From positions 806,001 through 870,000 of the forward strand of contig NZ_CP109460.1 of the NCBI RefSeq assembly GCF_036227565.1: 64,000 bases of DNA, in the 5' to 3' direction. Positions 44,597 through 53,166 of the stretch are shown here, one piece after another. Position numbers and translations under genes: made by a program. Each line of letters opens with the position of its first letter. The first letter of the stretch is position 1. The notes under the pieces are model-generated. The model was not told the DNA's origin, ran no database searches, and saw only the letters and a list, made by a program, of their open reading frames with translations. Source of the stretch: Streptomyces sp. NBC_01454. GTDB lineage: Bacteria > Actinomycetota > Actinomycetes > Streptomycetales > Streptomycetaceae.

Positions 44597-45739
44597 TCAC
44601 CCACCACGACGAGCTTGTTCGGCCTCCTGTGAACGAGCCCGGAAATCGTCGCGCAGCCTTGTGTAGCGAAGGTCGAACTTGTAGACCTCCGCGTCCTTCT
44701 CCGGGTAGACCCCGTGCGTGAACGCTCTCGACATCACGCCCTTCTGGGCGCGCTCACACACCGTGTTGTCCTGCTCCGCCACCCGCTCGTTGAATTCGAC
44801 CACCGCGCTGGGATCGAAGTCGGCACGGGCCACGCTGTCGGGGTGGAAGAGGTAGTCGGTGACGAGTCTGCAGCTGGTCGGACCGGTCGGCTGCACCAGG
44901 GTGGCGATTACCTCGCACCCACTGACATCGAGGAACATCGCAGGGAAAAGCAGGGACCCGAAGTAGGAACTTGCCTCCTCCCCCGCCATTCCCGGTATGA
45001 GCAGATTGCGCGACTCACGCTCCCCCGCGACGCTCATCCTCCCCTCCGCCAGGGACACTCCCCCATCGGACCTGCCGTCTTCGAACACCACGCCCGACCG
45101 GAACGCCGGCACGATGTCAACGAGTTCGGGATGCACGGTCGGACAGTGGAGGCATTCGTTGTAGTTGGCGACTATGACCTTCCAGTTGGCCTGCACCTCG
45201 TGGACGGACCGAAATCCCCGCCGCAGTCCGCTGAGATCGAATCGTTCGAGGTCCAAAACCCCCTCGCTCTCCGCCAGAGCGTCACGCAGCGCGGGCGGAT
45301 CGTCGCGCTGAAGGTTGACGAAGACAAACCCCTGCCATTCCTCAACGGAGACGGCCCAGAGCCCGTGTTCTTCGCGAGAGACTTCCTCACGGCCGACGTG
45401 CGGAGTCCCCCGGAGCTTGCCGTCCAGCGTGTAGGTCCAGGCGTGATAAGGGCACCTGAAAGCGGACTTCACCCGACCGGAATCCCCGTCGCACAGCCTC
45501 GATCCCCGGTGCCGGCACACGTTGTAGAAGGCGCGCAGCGAATCCTGTTCGTCGCGCGTCACCAGAACGCCCTCCCCCGCGACATCAGCGGTGATCCATT
45601 GCCCCGCTTCCTGCACATCTTCCGTACGTCCGACGCATATCCACGACCGGAAAAATATCGCTTCCCGGTCGAGCGAGTAGACCGCGGGATCGTGATAGTC
45701 GGGACCAGGCAAAGTTGCCGGCAACGCACTCACTTGCAC
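44597..45739 (-). CDS. Rieske non-haem iron oxygenase, catalytic alpha subunit
   Basis: 380 residues. GTG at 45739 is used because AGGAG lies 6 nt upstream. The Rieske cluster motifs CRHRGSRL and CPYHAWTY (CxH...CxxH) are in the first third. The mononuclear iron site is indicated by NYNECLHCPTVHPEL. The pattern is that of the ring-hydroxylating/choline-monooxygenase-like alpha subunits. No reductase or beta subunit gene is adjacent, so electrons must come from elsewhere. A 22-bp TetR-type palindrome lies 52 bp upstream. The substrate is unknown. Confidence 0.9.
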   Translation of the reverse strand: MQVSALPATLPGPDYHDPAVYSLDREAIFFRSWICVGRTEDVQEAGQWITADVAGEGVLVTRDEQDSLRAFYNVCRHRGSRLCDGDSGRVKSAFRCPYHAWTYTLDGKLRGTPHVGREEVSREEHGLWAVSVEEWQGFVFVNLQRDDPPALRDALAESEGVLDLERFDLSGLRRGFRSVHEVQANWKVIVANYNECLHCPTVHPELVDIVPAFRSGVVFEDGRSDGGVSLAEGRMSVAGERESRNLLIPGMAGEEASSYFGSLLFPAMFLDVSGCEVIATLVQPTGPTSCRLVTDYLFHPDSVARADFDPSAVVEFNERVAEQDNTVCERAQKGVMSRAFTHGVYPEKDAEVYKFDLRYTRLRDDFRARSQEAEQARRGG

Positions 45740-45790
45740 TCTCCACTCCTGGCGACCCGTGCACAACAAGGCGCCGCACACCCCTCAGAG

Positions 45791-45812
45791 CCTGACTAAC
45801 TAGTCAGTCAGG
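45791..45812. promoter_or_regulatory. TetR-type palindromic operator upstream of the Rieske gene
   Basis: CCTGACTAACT and AGTCAGTCAGG form a 22-bp near-perfect palindrome (one mismatched pair), close to the TGACTNACTAGTNAGTCA pattern of many TetR operators. No TetR gene lies next to it. Confidence 0.75.
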
Positions 45813-45988
45813 AAACTACCGAAGTGGCCCCTTTGTCAAGGGGCCACGGCGTCGGCGTGAGCACCGCACAGCGCAGGAGACCGGCCCGCCCGCGCAGCGA
45901 ACGGCCTCGCGGCTCGACCTGAATCCGGGGCACCGTCAGCGGCGACGGTCGAGCCGGGGGACAGGCCCAGCGGTGGCCGAGGCCCGGA

Positions 45989-46987
45989 TCAGAAGGGTGC
46001 GGGGGCCTGTGCGAACTGCCCGGAAACGTCCCCGGCCAGATCGAGCGAGTCGGGGTTCAGGGTCATGACCGGGGCGCCGGGTGACAGGTCGAAGCGGTCG
46101 ATCTCGGCCCACAGGAGATTCGGGCTGGTGGCCAGTTCGAAGTAATACCGCTTGTCGGTGAGGTCGCAGACGGTGCGGTATTCGGTGTGGTAGATCTCGA
46201 ATCTGCCGGAGCGATACGGCGCACCGAAGGGCACGGAGGCATTTCGGGTGACGGCCAGGATTCCGGCGACAGCCTGTCGTTCGTCCGCCGGCTTCGGCAA
46301 CAGCGCACTGAAGTAGGCGGCGCGCTGGAAGCGGTCGACCGCGTTGACGTTTCCCGGCAGCGGAACCTCGCTGCTGGGCTCGTCGTGGCCGAGGTCCCGT
46401 ACTTTCTGCACCTGCTGCTCGAGCAGGCGGAGTTGCTCGTCAAAGGCAGGTTCGTTCGTCATGACCGTGTACCTGCGGTGGTGATGCACCCGCCGTTCAC
46501 CCTCGACGTATTCAATGATCGCCGAGTCGCCGGACGCATCCTCCAGCGCCACATGCACCGTGGCCTGGAATCCTCGCATCTCGACCATCACCAGCTGGAA
46601 GGTGTCGAGGAGATTCAGGGCCTCCTCCACGGTCTCGGCGCTGTCCAGCAGATACTGGATCCACAAAGCGATCTGCAGACCCGGTTTGTCCGGGTCGCCG
46701 GGGCCGAGGTCGGTGCCGTCCAGATACAGCATGTGAGCCCCGAGACCGCGCTCGTTGAGCCCGTCCACCGTGCCGCCGCCGTAGACGGTCGTCACGAGAC
46801 TGCCGAACTGGCTCGTCCACTTGAGGGGATTGTCGCCGGCCACGGTATGGCCGGCGAGCTTTCCGCCGTCGCGCTTCAGCCCTTGCGGGAAAACGGTCAG
46901 GACAGGCTCGGTCGATTCGGGCCAGTCCATCGTCCGGCCGACCAGAACCGCGAGGCCGTTGGTGTTCCACAGAATCCGCGTACACAT
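45989..46987 (-). CDS. Choloylglycine hydrolase/penicillin V acylase-like Ntn hydrolase
   Basis: 332 residues beginning MCTRILWN. Cys2 becomes the N-terminal nucleophile after removal of Met, as in Ntn amidases. GRTMDWPES, the VYGGGTVDGLNERGL segment and ASGDSAIIEYVEG follow the bile-salt-hydrolase/penicillin-acylase family (linear amide C-N hydrolases). There is no signal peptide, so Cys2 must be exposed by methionine aminopeptidase. Possible substrates are acyl-homoserine lactones, penicillin V-like amides or N-acyl amino acids; none can be chosen. Confidence 0.88.
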   Translation of the reverse strand: MCTRILWNTNGLAVLVGRTMDWPESTEPVLTVFPQGLKRDGGKLAGHTVAGDNPLKWTSQFGSLVTTVYGGGTVDGLNERGLGAHMLYLDGTDLGPGDPDKPGLQIALWIQYLLDSAETVEEALNLLDTFQLVMVEMRGFQATVHVALEDASGDSAIIEYVEGERRVHHHRRYTVMTNEPAFDEQLRLLEQQVQKVRDLGHDEPSSEVPLPGNVNAVDRFQRAAYFSALLPKPADERQAVAGILAVTRNASVPFGAPYRSGRFEIYHTEYRTVCDLTDKRYYFELATSPNLLWAEIDRFDLSPGAPVMTLNPDSLDLAGDVSGQFAQAPAPF

Positions 46988-47103
46988 GAGGAAATGCCCA
47001 TCCGCAGGAACGAAACGGTCATGTCGCCCATAGTTCTACCTCACCTGTGCGCGCTCGCCGCGTGAGGTGACGCGCGGCGTCGGAGTACATCGGCCTGCCG
47101 CAA

Positions 47104-47139
47104 GGCCCGCCCGCGCCGGCGGGGACGCGCGGGCGGGCC
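47104..47139 (-). terminator. Strong GC hairpin downstream of the OYE gene
   Basis: GGCCCGCCCGCGC (47104-47116) and GCGCGGGCGGGCC (47127-47139) form a perfect 13-bp stem with a 10-nt loop, without a T-tract. It is the second of two hairpins met by leftward transcription leaving the OYE gene. Confidence 0.75.
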
Positions 47140-47152
47140 AGGGCCACGAAAG

Positions 47153-47185
47153 CCGGGCGCCGGCAGAGTGCGCACCGGCGCCCGG
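47153..47185 (-). terminator. Second GC hairpin downstream of the OYE gene
   Basis: CCGGGCGCCGG (47153-47163) and CCGGCGCCCGG (47175-47185) form a perfect 11-bp stem. Together with the hairpin at 47104-47139 it makes a tandem terminator between the OYE gene and the Ntn hydrolase gene. Confidence 0.7.
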
Positions 47186-47227
47186 AGGGGTCTCGCGCCG
47201 ATGAACGGCCGAGCCGAACGAAACCGC

Positions 47228-48355
47228 CTAGTGCAGCGTCTTCAGCGCCGCCGCGTCGTACGGCGTCAGCTCCTCGAACCGGTCCCCCAGGACCTTTGCC
47301 GCCCACTCCGGGTCCTGGAGCAGGGCGCGGCCGACGGCGACCATGTCGAACTCGTCGCGCTCCAGGCGGTCGAGAAGGTTGTCGATGCCCCGGACCGGGG
47401 CCCCCTCGCCCATGAAGCCGCGGAGGAAGTCGCCGTCGAGGCCGACCGAACCGACGGTGATCGTGGGCCGGCCGGTGAGCTTCTTGGTCCAGCCCGCCAG
47501 GTTCAGGTCCGAGCCCTCGAACTCCGGGAGCCAGTAGCGGCGGGTGGAGGCGTGGAAGGCGTCGACACCGGCCGCGGCCAGCGGGGCCAGTATCGCGTCC
47601 AGCTCCTCCGGGGTCTCGGCGAGCCTCGCGTCGTAGGCCTCCTGCTTCCACTGCGAGTAGCGGAAGATCACCGGGAAGTCGGGCGAGACGGTCTCGCGGA
47701 CCGCGGCCACGATCTCGGCAGCGAACTTCACACGGGCCACGGAGTCGCCGCCGTAGGCGTCGGTGCGGCGGTTCGTCCCCGCCCACAGGAACTGGTCGAG
47801 GAGGTAGCCGTGGGCGCCGTGCAGTTCGACGCCGTCGAAGCCGATGCGCTCGGCGGCCGCGGCGGCCTCGGCGAAGGCGCCGATGACATCGTCCAGGTCG
47901 CGCCGGGTCATCGCCTTGCCGGTGCCCTCGGTGCCGTCGACGCGGATGCCGGAGGGGCCGACGGCGGGGGCGTCGGCGAAGGGCGGCTCGCCCTGCTTGC
48001 GCACCATGCCGATGTGCCACAGCTGCGGCACGATCGTGCCGCCCGCCTCGTGCACGGCCTCGGCGACCTTCGCCCAGCCCGCCAGCTGCTCCTCGCCGTG
48101 GAACCGCGGCACACGGTCACTCTGTCCGGCCGAATCGTGGCCGACGTAGGTCCCCTCGGTGACGATCAGGCCCACCCCCGCGGCGGCGCGGCGGGCGTAG
48201 TACGACCGCACGTCCTCACCGGGGATGCCGCCCGGGGAGAACATGCGCGTCATCGGTGCCATCGCGATGCGGTTCGGGACGGTCAGGCCGTTCAGCGCGA
48301 CGGGCCGGGAGAGGATCTCGGCCGCGCGGGAGGCGGGGGACGCAGTGACGGTCAC
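47228..48355 (-). CDS. Old yellow enzyme-family NADH:flavin oxidoreductase/alkene reductase
   Basis: 375 residues from GTG (48355), with GAGGAG 7 nt upstream. The FMN barrel is indicated by NRIAMAPMTRMFSPGG, the active-site HGAHGYLLDQFLWAGTNRRTDAYGG and VAVGRALLQDPEWA. These enzymes reduce activated C=C bonds of enals, enones or nitro-olefins with NAD(P)H. A 12-bp palindrome just upstream suggests control by an electrophile-sensing TetR- or MarR-type repressor. Confidence 0.9.
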   Translation of the reverse strand: MTVTASPASRAAEILSRPVALNGLTVPNRIAMAPMTRMFSPGGIPGEDVRSYYARRAAAGVGLIVTEGTYVGHDSAGQSDRVPRFHGEEQLAGWAKVAEAVHEAGGTIVPQLWHIGMVRKQGEPPFADAPAVGPSGIRVDGTEGTGKAMTRRDLDDVIGAFAEAAAAAERIGFDGVELHGAHGYLLDQFLWAGTNRRTDAYGGDSVARVKFAAEIVAAVRETVSPDFPVIFRYSQWKQEAYDARLAETPEELDAILAPLAAAGVDAFHASTRRYWLPEFEGSDLNLAGWTKKLTGRPTITVGSVGLDGDFLRGFMGEGAPVRGIDNLLDRLERDEFDMVAVGRALLQDPEWAAKVLGDRFEELTPYDAAALKTLH

Positions 48356-48373
48356 GGGGGTGCTCCTCGGAGG

Positions 48374-48385
48374 TACCAGTCGGTA
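48374..48385. promoter_or_regulatory. Palindrome upstream of the OYE gene
   Basis: TACC-AGTC-GGTA lies 18 bp upstream of the GTG start, overlapping the leader. ACCGACTGGT-type palindromes are common repressor sites before alkene reductase genes. No regulator is adjacent. Confidence 0.4.
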
Positions 48386-48566
48386 TGTGTACACGCACTG
48401 AATGCGTGCTGGCGTCAACACTCCGCGGCGCCGATGGCATTCCGTCCCTCCGGGCAACCGCCCTGTGATCCAGGACACGCACCGGAAACCAGGGGCAGCC
48501 GGTGCCGGTGGGACCCCTGGAGCCGCCCGAGCCGCCCGGAGCCGCCCGGGAGACGGTCGGGCAGGG

Positions 48567-49370
48567 CTACGGGCGGCGCCCCCACGCGGAGATCATCGGA
48601 GCGGTGGCCAGGTCGAGCCGCCCGGCGGCGACGTTCGCCAAGTGACGGTCGATCTCCTCGTCGGTGGCAAGCCCCTGCTCGATCAGGTGGTGGCGGATCT
48701 GCCGCACCGTCGCGTCCTCGAGCACGGCACACGCCGGCGAGGTGATCGGGAAGTACGCGTCGGCCTGCACCTCCGCAAGACCGGCTTCGCGCAGCACCCT
48801 GGGCAGGGTCCGCCCGTACGCGAGGTCCGCGCCGCGCGCCGCCATCAGCGCCCGGAAGCCGGACCGCAGCCGATTGGCGAGCCGCTGTTCGGGACCCGAC
48901 TCGTCCGGGCACAGCAGCGGCTGCAACAGGGGGTCGGCGTCCTCCAGGAGCAGCCAGCCGCCCGGCCGCAGCGCCTGCACCATCCGGCGCAGGGCCTCGG
49001 CCCGGTCCGCGACATGCACCAGGACCAGCCGGGCGTGCACAAGGTCGAAACCACCGGGCGGCGGCGGATCGGCCGCCACGTCGTGGGACAGCACCTCGAT
49101 CGCGCCGCCGGCGATGTCCCGGGTCCAGGACACGTCGAGGTCGGTGGCGAGCACCGTGCCTGTCGGGGCGACCCGTTGGGCCAGCCCGAGGGGCACGGAG
49201 GGTCCGCCGGCGCCGACCTCCCAGCACCGCATGCCGACACCGATTCCGAGCCGGTCGACGTGCCGGAACGTCACCGGGTCGAACAGCTCGGCGAGGGCAC
49301 CGAAGCGGACACCCGCCTCCGACTGTCGGTTGTCCAGCAGGTAGCCGCTGTCGGTCTCGTGCTCAGCCAT
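48567..49370 (-). CDS. Class I SAM-dependent methyltransferase (copy 1)
   Basis: 267 residues from the ATG of MAEHETDSGYLLDN (49370). The SAM-binding motif I is CWEVGAGGPSVPLGLA, motif II ATDLDVSW, and FDLVHARLVLVHVADR and LRPGGWLLLEDADP follow. It ends SAWGRRP, exactly as the methyltransferase at 52254-53054, and shares LVHAR, RPGGW and ACAVLED-like regions, so the two are paralogues. It is divergent from the XRE gene at 49836. The substrate is unknown. Confidence 0.85.
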   Translation of the reverse strand: MAEHETDSGYLLDNRQSEAGVRFGALAELFDPVTFRHVDRLGIGVGMRCWEVGAGGPSVPLGLAQRVAPTGTVLATDLDVSWTRDIAGGAIEVLSHDVAADPPPPGGFDLVHARLVLVHVADRAEALRRMVQALRPGGWLLLEDADPLLQPLLCPDESGPEQRLANRLRSGFRALMAARGADLAYGRTLPRVLREAGLAEVQADAYFPITSPACAVLEDATVRQIRHHLIEQGLATDEEIDRHLANVAAGRLDLATAPMISAWGRRP

Positions 49371-49835
49371 CTGATGATGATGGCAGAAGGGCGCAGGACG
49401 GGCCGGACCATGCCTGGCTCGACGAGGCGTTTCCCGATCGCACCGAGGCGTACGGCCGCACCTCGGTGCGAGGGCTCGCCCCCGTTCGCGAACCACCGGC
49501 ACGGCAGCGCCCCGCACAGTCTTGTCGAGGAGATGCGGTGCCGGCTTCGACCTCGGTGCCGGCGAGGACCGGAGCTACGAGCTGCCCACCGAGGCCATGT
49601 GCGCGCCGGCCGAGCGCCTGACGGGCGGGCGGCTCTCCGCCGAGGTCCTGGCCTCCGCCACGTTCCTGTGCGGGACGACCTCGCTGCCGCCGCGTGGCTG
49701 AACCCGACCTCAATCTGTCGCGTGGGACCGCCCCTTGAGGTCCCTTCCCATACCGAGGACGATGGCCCCCATCACACTTCGTTGCACCATGGTGCGCCGA
49801 TGGGGCACCGTATTGCACCAGGAAGGTGGGGAGCG
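49371..49835. other. Divergent intergenic region with possible gene remnant
   Basis: 465 bp between the methyltransferase and the XRE gene. A stretch around 49534-49701 reads GFDLGAGEDRSYELPTEAM and on to a TGA with fair codon bias, but has no start or recognised domain. It may be a relic. Nothing else is recognised. Confidence 0.3.
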
Positions 49836-50360
49836 ATGTCCGGCCAACTCGAGGCGCCTGACGGCCCGATGTGGCGACACAGTCTTGATGCGGAAGTGCA
49901 TGCCGCGAAGACAGCGATCGCCGTGCGGCTGCGTCACATCAGACAGCATCACCCGGAGGGGCCGTTCAGCCTGGCCAAGCTGGCGGAACGGGCCGGCGTC
50001 TCGAAGCGCACCCTGGCATCGGCCGAATCCGCCGAGGGAACCAACCTCACCATCGAGACCCTGGTGAAGGTGACGCACAGTCTGGGCATCGCGCGCTGGG
50101 CCTACCTCCTCGACGAAGAGGTCTTCCAGCAGGTCAATGCGGAGCTGGAGACCATCAAGGAACTGCGCCGCCGCAGGGTGCAATCCGTTGCCCTGCGCGC
50201 CTCGCACTCCGCGGCCGTGTCCACCGGCCAGCTGTCGAAGCTCCTCACGGGCATCATCGACGCTGCGGCACAGGCGCGCGACTCACTGCGTGGTGCGCCA
50301 CCGACAGCCGGTGAGCAGCAGCACGTTTCCGGTCCCCGACCCGCCGCCACCACCGAGTGA
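49836..50360 (+). CDS. XRE-family helix-turn-helix regulator
   Basis: 174 residues from ATG 49836, with GGAAGGTGGG about 6 nt upstream. An Xre helix-turn-helix spans about 25-95 (AVRLRHIRQ, FSLAKLAERAGVSKRTLASAE, LTIETLVKVTHSLGI). The C-terminal part is helical, with no enzymatic motif. It is the first gene of a tight rightward operon with an ImmA/IrrE peptidase and a DUF6545 protein. XRE repressors are classic cleavage substrates of ImmA-type peptidases, which suggests that relationship here. Confidence 0.88.
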   Translation: MSGQLEAPDGPMWRHSLDAEVHAAKTAIAVRLRHIRQHHPEGPFSLAKLAERAGVSKRTLASAESAEGTNLTIETLVKVTHSLGIARWAYLLDEEVFQQVNAELETIKELRRRRVQSVALRASHSAAVSTGQLSKLLTGIIDAAAQARDSLRGAPPTAGEQQHVSGPRPAATTE

Positions 50361-50521
50361 CGCCGATGCCGCATCCTCCGCTCCGTCCGGGCACGGGACG
50401 GCGGGGCAGCGTACGGCGGCCGCGCCCCGGAGCAGTTCAGCACACAGCCAAAGGTGGGGCGATGCGCTACGCACACGACGTCGGCTTCTACCGGTGTCCG
50501 ACCGACCAGCAAGGTGACACC

Positions 50522-51022
50522 ATGACCACACGGCAGGTCCGCAAACGGTGCCAGACGCTCGTCAGCGAGCTTGATCTCCCCAGTCCCTTCTCCGTCGACG
50601 CTCTGGTCCGCGAGTTGTCGGTGCGGCGAGGCCGGCCCATCCGGATCCACACCTTGCCCATCGGCTCCGCCCTCAACGCCTGCGGACTGTGGATCGCCAC
50701 CGACACCGTCGACAACATCTATGTCGAGGAGAAGACCACCAAGTTCCATCAGGAGCACATCGTTCTCCACGAGATCGGGCACATCCTGTGGGATCACGGC
50801 ATCTCCGATGAGGAGACCCAGAGCGCGCTCACCACACTGCTGCCGAGCATCAGCCCCCACATGATCAGCCGGCTGCTGGCCCGCAACAACTACACCACCG
50901 AGCAGGAGCAGGAAGCCGAACTCGTCGCCAGTCTCATCCACTCCGCCGCCGGGATGCTTCCCCCTTCGTCGTCCACAGGGGTGCGCGGCGCACTCGAAAT
51001 CGCGCTCGGAATCCGCAGGTAG
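50522..51022 (+). CDS. ImmA/IrrE-family zinc metallopeptidase
   Basis: 166 residues from ATG 50522 (MTTRQVRKRCQ), with AAGGTG upstream. Earlier in-frame starts (GTG 50357, overlapping the XRE stop, and ATG 50462) are possible, but the extra sequence is not conserved-looking. The zinc motif HEIGH (IVLHEIGHILWDH) and the distal acidic EQEQEAELVASLIH identify an ImmA/IrrE peptidase. Such enzymes cleave an XRE-type partner to derepress genes. The preceding XRE gene is the natural partner. Confidence 0.88.
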   Translation: MTTRQVRKRCQTLVSELDLPSPFSVDALVRELSVRRGRPIRIHTLPIGSALNACGLWIATDTVDNIYVEEKTTKFHQEHIVLHEIGHILWDHGISDEETQSALTTLLPSISPHMISRLLARNNYTTEQEQEAELVASLIHSAAGMLPPSSSTGVRGALEIALGIRR

Positions 51023-51027
51023 AAACC

Positions 51028-52245
51028 ATGAGCATACGTTCGCTGAATGAACTGGGTAACCGTGCCGAGCTCCTGGGCGCGCTGGCACTGTGGGTGGTGA
51101 TCATCCTCCGGTTGCCGTCAGCCCGCCGGTCCCGCCAGCAGAAGATGCTGCTGATCGCCGTCATCGGGATCGCCGGGTCGATCACGGTCTATCTCGACCC
51201 CGTCACCGCGGCGCTGAACCGCACCTTCACCTTCGCCCAGAGTTGCGGCCTGTTCATGAACACCTGGGGCGTCCTCAGCTCGGCCCTCATCCTCGACTTC
51301 GTCCTCGCCGCCATGTCCCGGCGCCGCCCCTGGCTCATCTACGGTCCGATGGTCATCACGATCGCCGCTCTGATCGTGCTCAACTTCACCATCGCGCCGC
51401 ACGCCGGCTGCGTCACCTCTGAAGTCGTCCCCTGGTACAGCCCGTTCTGGTGGCTGCTTGTCGCGGCCCACCTCATCGGCACCGTCCCGTGCGCCGTGCT
51501 GTGTGTGCGCTACGGCCGCCAGGCCCACGACGACCGTCCTCTGCGCACCGGGCTCCTCCTGCTCGCCGCCGGCTTCACCTCGTCCTCCACTTTCTGGTGC
51601 GTCGTCCTGGCCTTCCTTCTGGCCCGTCCCGCCTGGCTGGGCGCGTTGTTCCCCCTCAACATCGCCGTCACGGCCTGGCTGATGACCGCCGGGGTCTGTC
51701 TGCCGCTCGCTCTCGCTGCCCGCCACACGGCCCGCGACGCGATCGCGCTGTGGCGCTTGCACCCGTTGTGGCGCGACCTCACCGAAGCCGTTCCGCATGT
51801 CACCCTGGACGAGCCGCTCAGCCGGTTCCGCGCGGTGCTCGGCGGACCGCGCGCGATCCACCTCCGGCTCTACCGCCAGGTCATCGAAATCCGCGATGTC
51901 CTGCTCGTCCTGCAGGACTATGTGACTCCCGAGGCGACGGAAGCCGCCCGTCACCACGTCACGGCCCGGAACCTGCCCGAAGAGCAGATCGAGCCGGCGT
52001 TCACCGCATGTTGGCTGCGCGTCGCCCTCCAGGCCGAGAAGACCGCGGCCACCCCCCAACCGAACCAGCTCGCCCCCGGAAGCCCCACCCACGACGGCCT
52101 CCGCAGCGAAACCGAGTTCCTGCTCGCCGTCCGCCGGGCCCGCACGCTCCCCACCGCGCGTGCGTTCACCTTCCTGCCGGAAACCTCCAGCCCTGCCACG
52201 CCGGACGGACGCGACCGGAACACCCCGGCTCCTCACACGAGATAG
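51028..52245 (+). CDS. DUF6545/MAB_1171c-like multi-span membrane protein
   Basis: 405 residues starting 5 bp after the peptidase. The N-terminal half has about seven hydrophobic helices (LGALALWVVIILRLPSA, MLLIAVIGIAGSITVYL and others). The C-terminal half (about 235-405) is soluble, with LWRLHPLWRDLTEAVP, RLYRQVIEIRDVL and a basic Pro-rich end. This is the MAB_1171c putative transporter/DUF6545 pattern found beside XRE and ImmA-like genes in actinomycetes. Function is unknown; a signalling or lipid-linked role is as likely as transport. Confidence 0.8.
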   Translation: MSIRSLNELGNRAELLGALALWVVIILRLPSARRSRQQKMLLIAVIGIAGSITVYLDPVTAALNRTFTFAQSCGLFMNTWGVLSSALILDFVLAAMSRRRPWLIYGPMVITIAALIVLNFTIAPHAGCVTSEVVPWYSPFWWLLVAAHLIGTVPCAVLCVRYGRQAHDDRPLRTGLLLLAAGFTSSSTFWCVVLAFLLARPAWLGALFPLNIAVTAWLMTAGVCLPLALAARHTARDAIALWRLHPLWRDLTEAVPHVTLDEPLSRFRAVLGGPRAIHLRLYRQVIEIRDVLLVLQDYVTPEATEAARHHVTARNLPEEQIEPAFTACWLRVALQAEKTAATPQPNQLAPGSPTHDGLRSETEFLLAVRRARTLPTARAFTFLPETSSPATPDGRDRNTPAPHTR

Positions 52246-52253
52246 GCGCACCC

Positions 52254-53054
52254 ATGACGCAACACCCCACCACCACCCCGTACAACAGCGGCATGCTGAG
52301 CAATGACGCCGCTGACGAGAGCGCCCGCCTGGAGTCCATCCAGCGCAACGTCGACGGGTTCACCACCGGCCTCCTCGACGGCCTCCCCATCGAAGCCTCC
52401 TGGAACTGTCTGGAACTGGGCGCCGGCGCCGGCTCCATCGCCTACTGGCTCGCCGGACGCTGCCCCGACGGGCGCGTGGTCGCCGTCGACCTCGACACCC
52501 GCCACCTCGATGCGGGCCGCGCGGCGAACCTGGAAGTCCAGGAAGCGGACATCACTCACGAGGACTACGCGCCCGGCAGCTTCGACCTCATCCACGCCCG
52601 CTACCTCTTCTGCCACCTCGCCGAACGCGACGAGATGATCGCCCGGGCGGCCCGCTGGCTCTCCCCCGGCGGCTGGCTCCTCGTCGAGGAGCCCTACCAC
52701 CTGCCGGCCGACACGTCCCCCTTCCCCGTGATCCGGCGCATCCTCGACGGGTATCAGCGCATGTACCACCAGCACGGCGCCGACATGACCTGGGCCCGCG
52801 GTCTGCCGGCGCTCCTGGCCCGCCACGCACTCAAGGAGGTGGCCTTCGCCGGAAACCTCGGCCTCATGGGCGGACTCGACAAGGACCGCTGGCTCCCCCT
52901 CATCACCCAGGCGGCGCCCGCCCTTGTCGCCGACGGTCTCGTCTCGGAAGCCGACCTGGCGGAGTTCGCCATCATTCTGAAGGACCCCGCGTTCATCGAC
53001 ATCCCCCAGATCACCCTCTCCGCATGGGGCCGCCGCCCCGCGGAAGACGCCTGA
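52254..53054 (+). CDS. Class I SAM-dependent methyltransferase (copy 2)
   Basis: 266 residues, 8 bp after the DUF6545 gene, so co-transcribed. Motif I is CLELGAGAGSIAYWLA, followed by VAVDLDTRHL, FDLIHARYLFCHLAER and LSPGGWLLVEEPYHL. The C-terminus is SAWGRRPAEDA, matching copy 1 (48567-49370). It completes an XRE-peptidase-membrane protein-methyltransferase operon. The substrate is unknown. Confidence 0.85.
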   Translation: MTQHPTTTPYNSGMLSNDAADESARLESIQRNVDGFTTGLLDGLPIEASWNCLELGAGAGSIAYWLAGRCPDGRVVAVDLDTRHLDAGRAANLEVQEADITHEDYAPGSFDLIHARYLFCHLAERDEMIARAARWLSPGGWLLVEEPYHLPADTSPFPVIRRILDGYQRMYHQHGADMTWARGLPALLARHALKEVAFAGNLGLMGGLDKDRWLPLITQAAPALVADGLVSEADLAEFAIILKDPAFIDIPQITLSAWGRRPAEDA

Positions 53055-53166
53055 CGGCTCCCTCCCGTACGGATGCCACAGGTGGCGCTCCCCCCGCGCG
53101 GTGGTGATCGGGCCGTAGGCTCGAAGCCGACCGTGCGGGGCGTTGAGGGCGAGAATCGAGAAGCAG

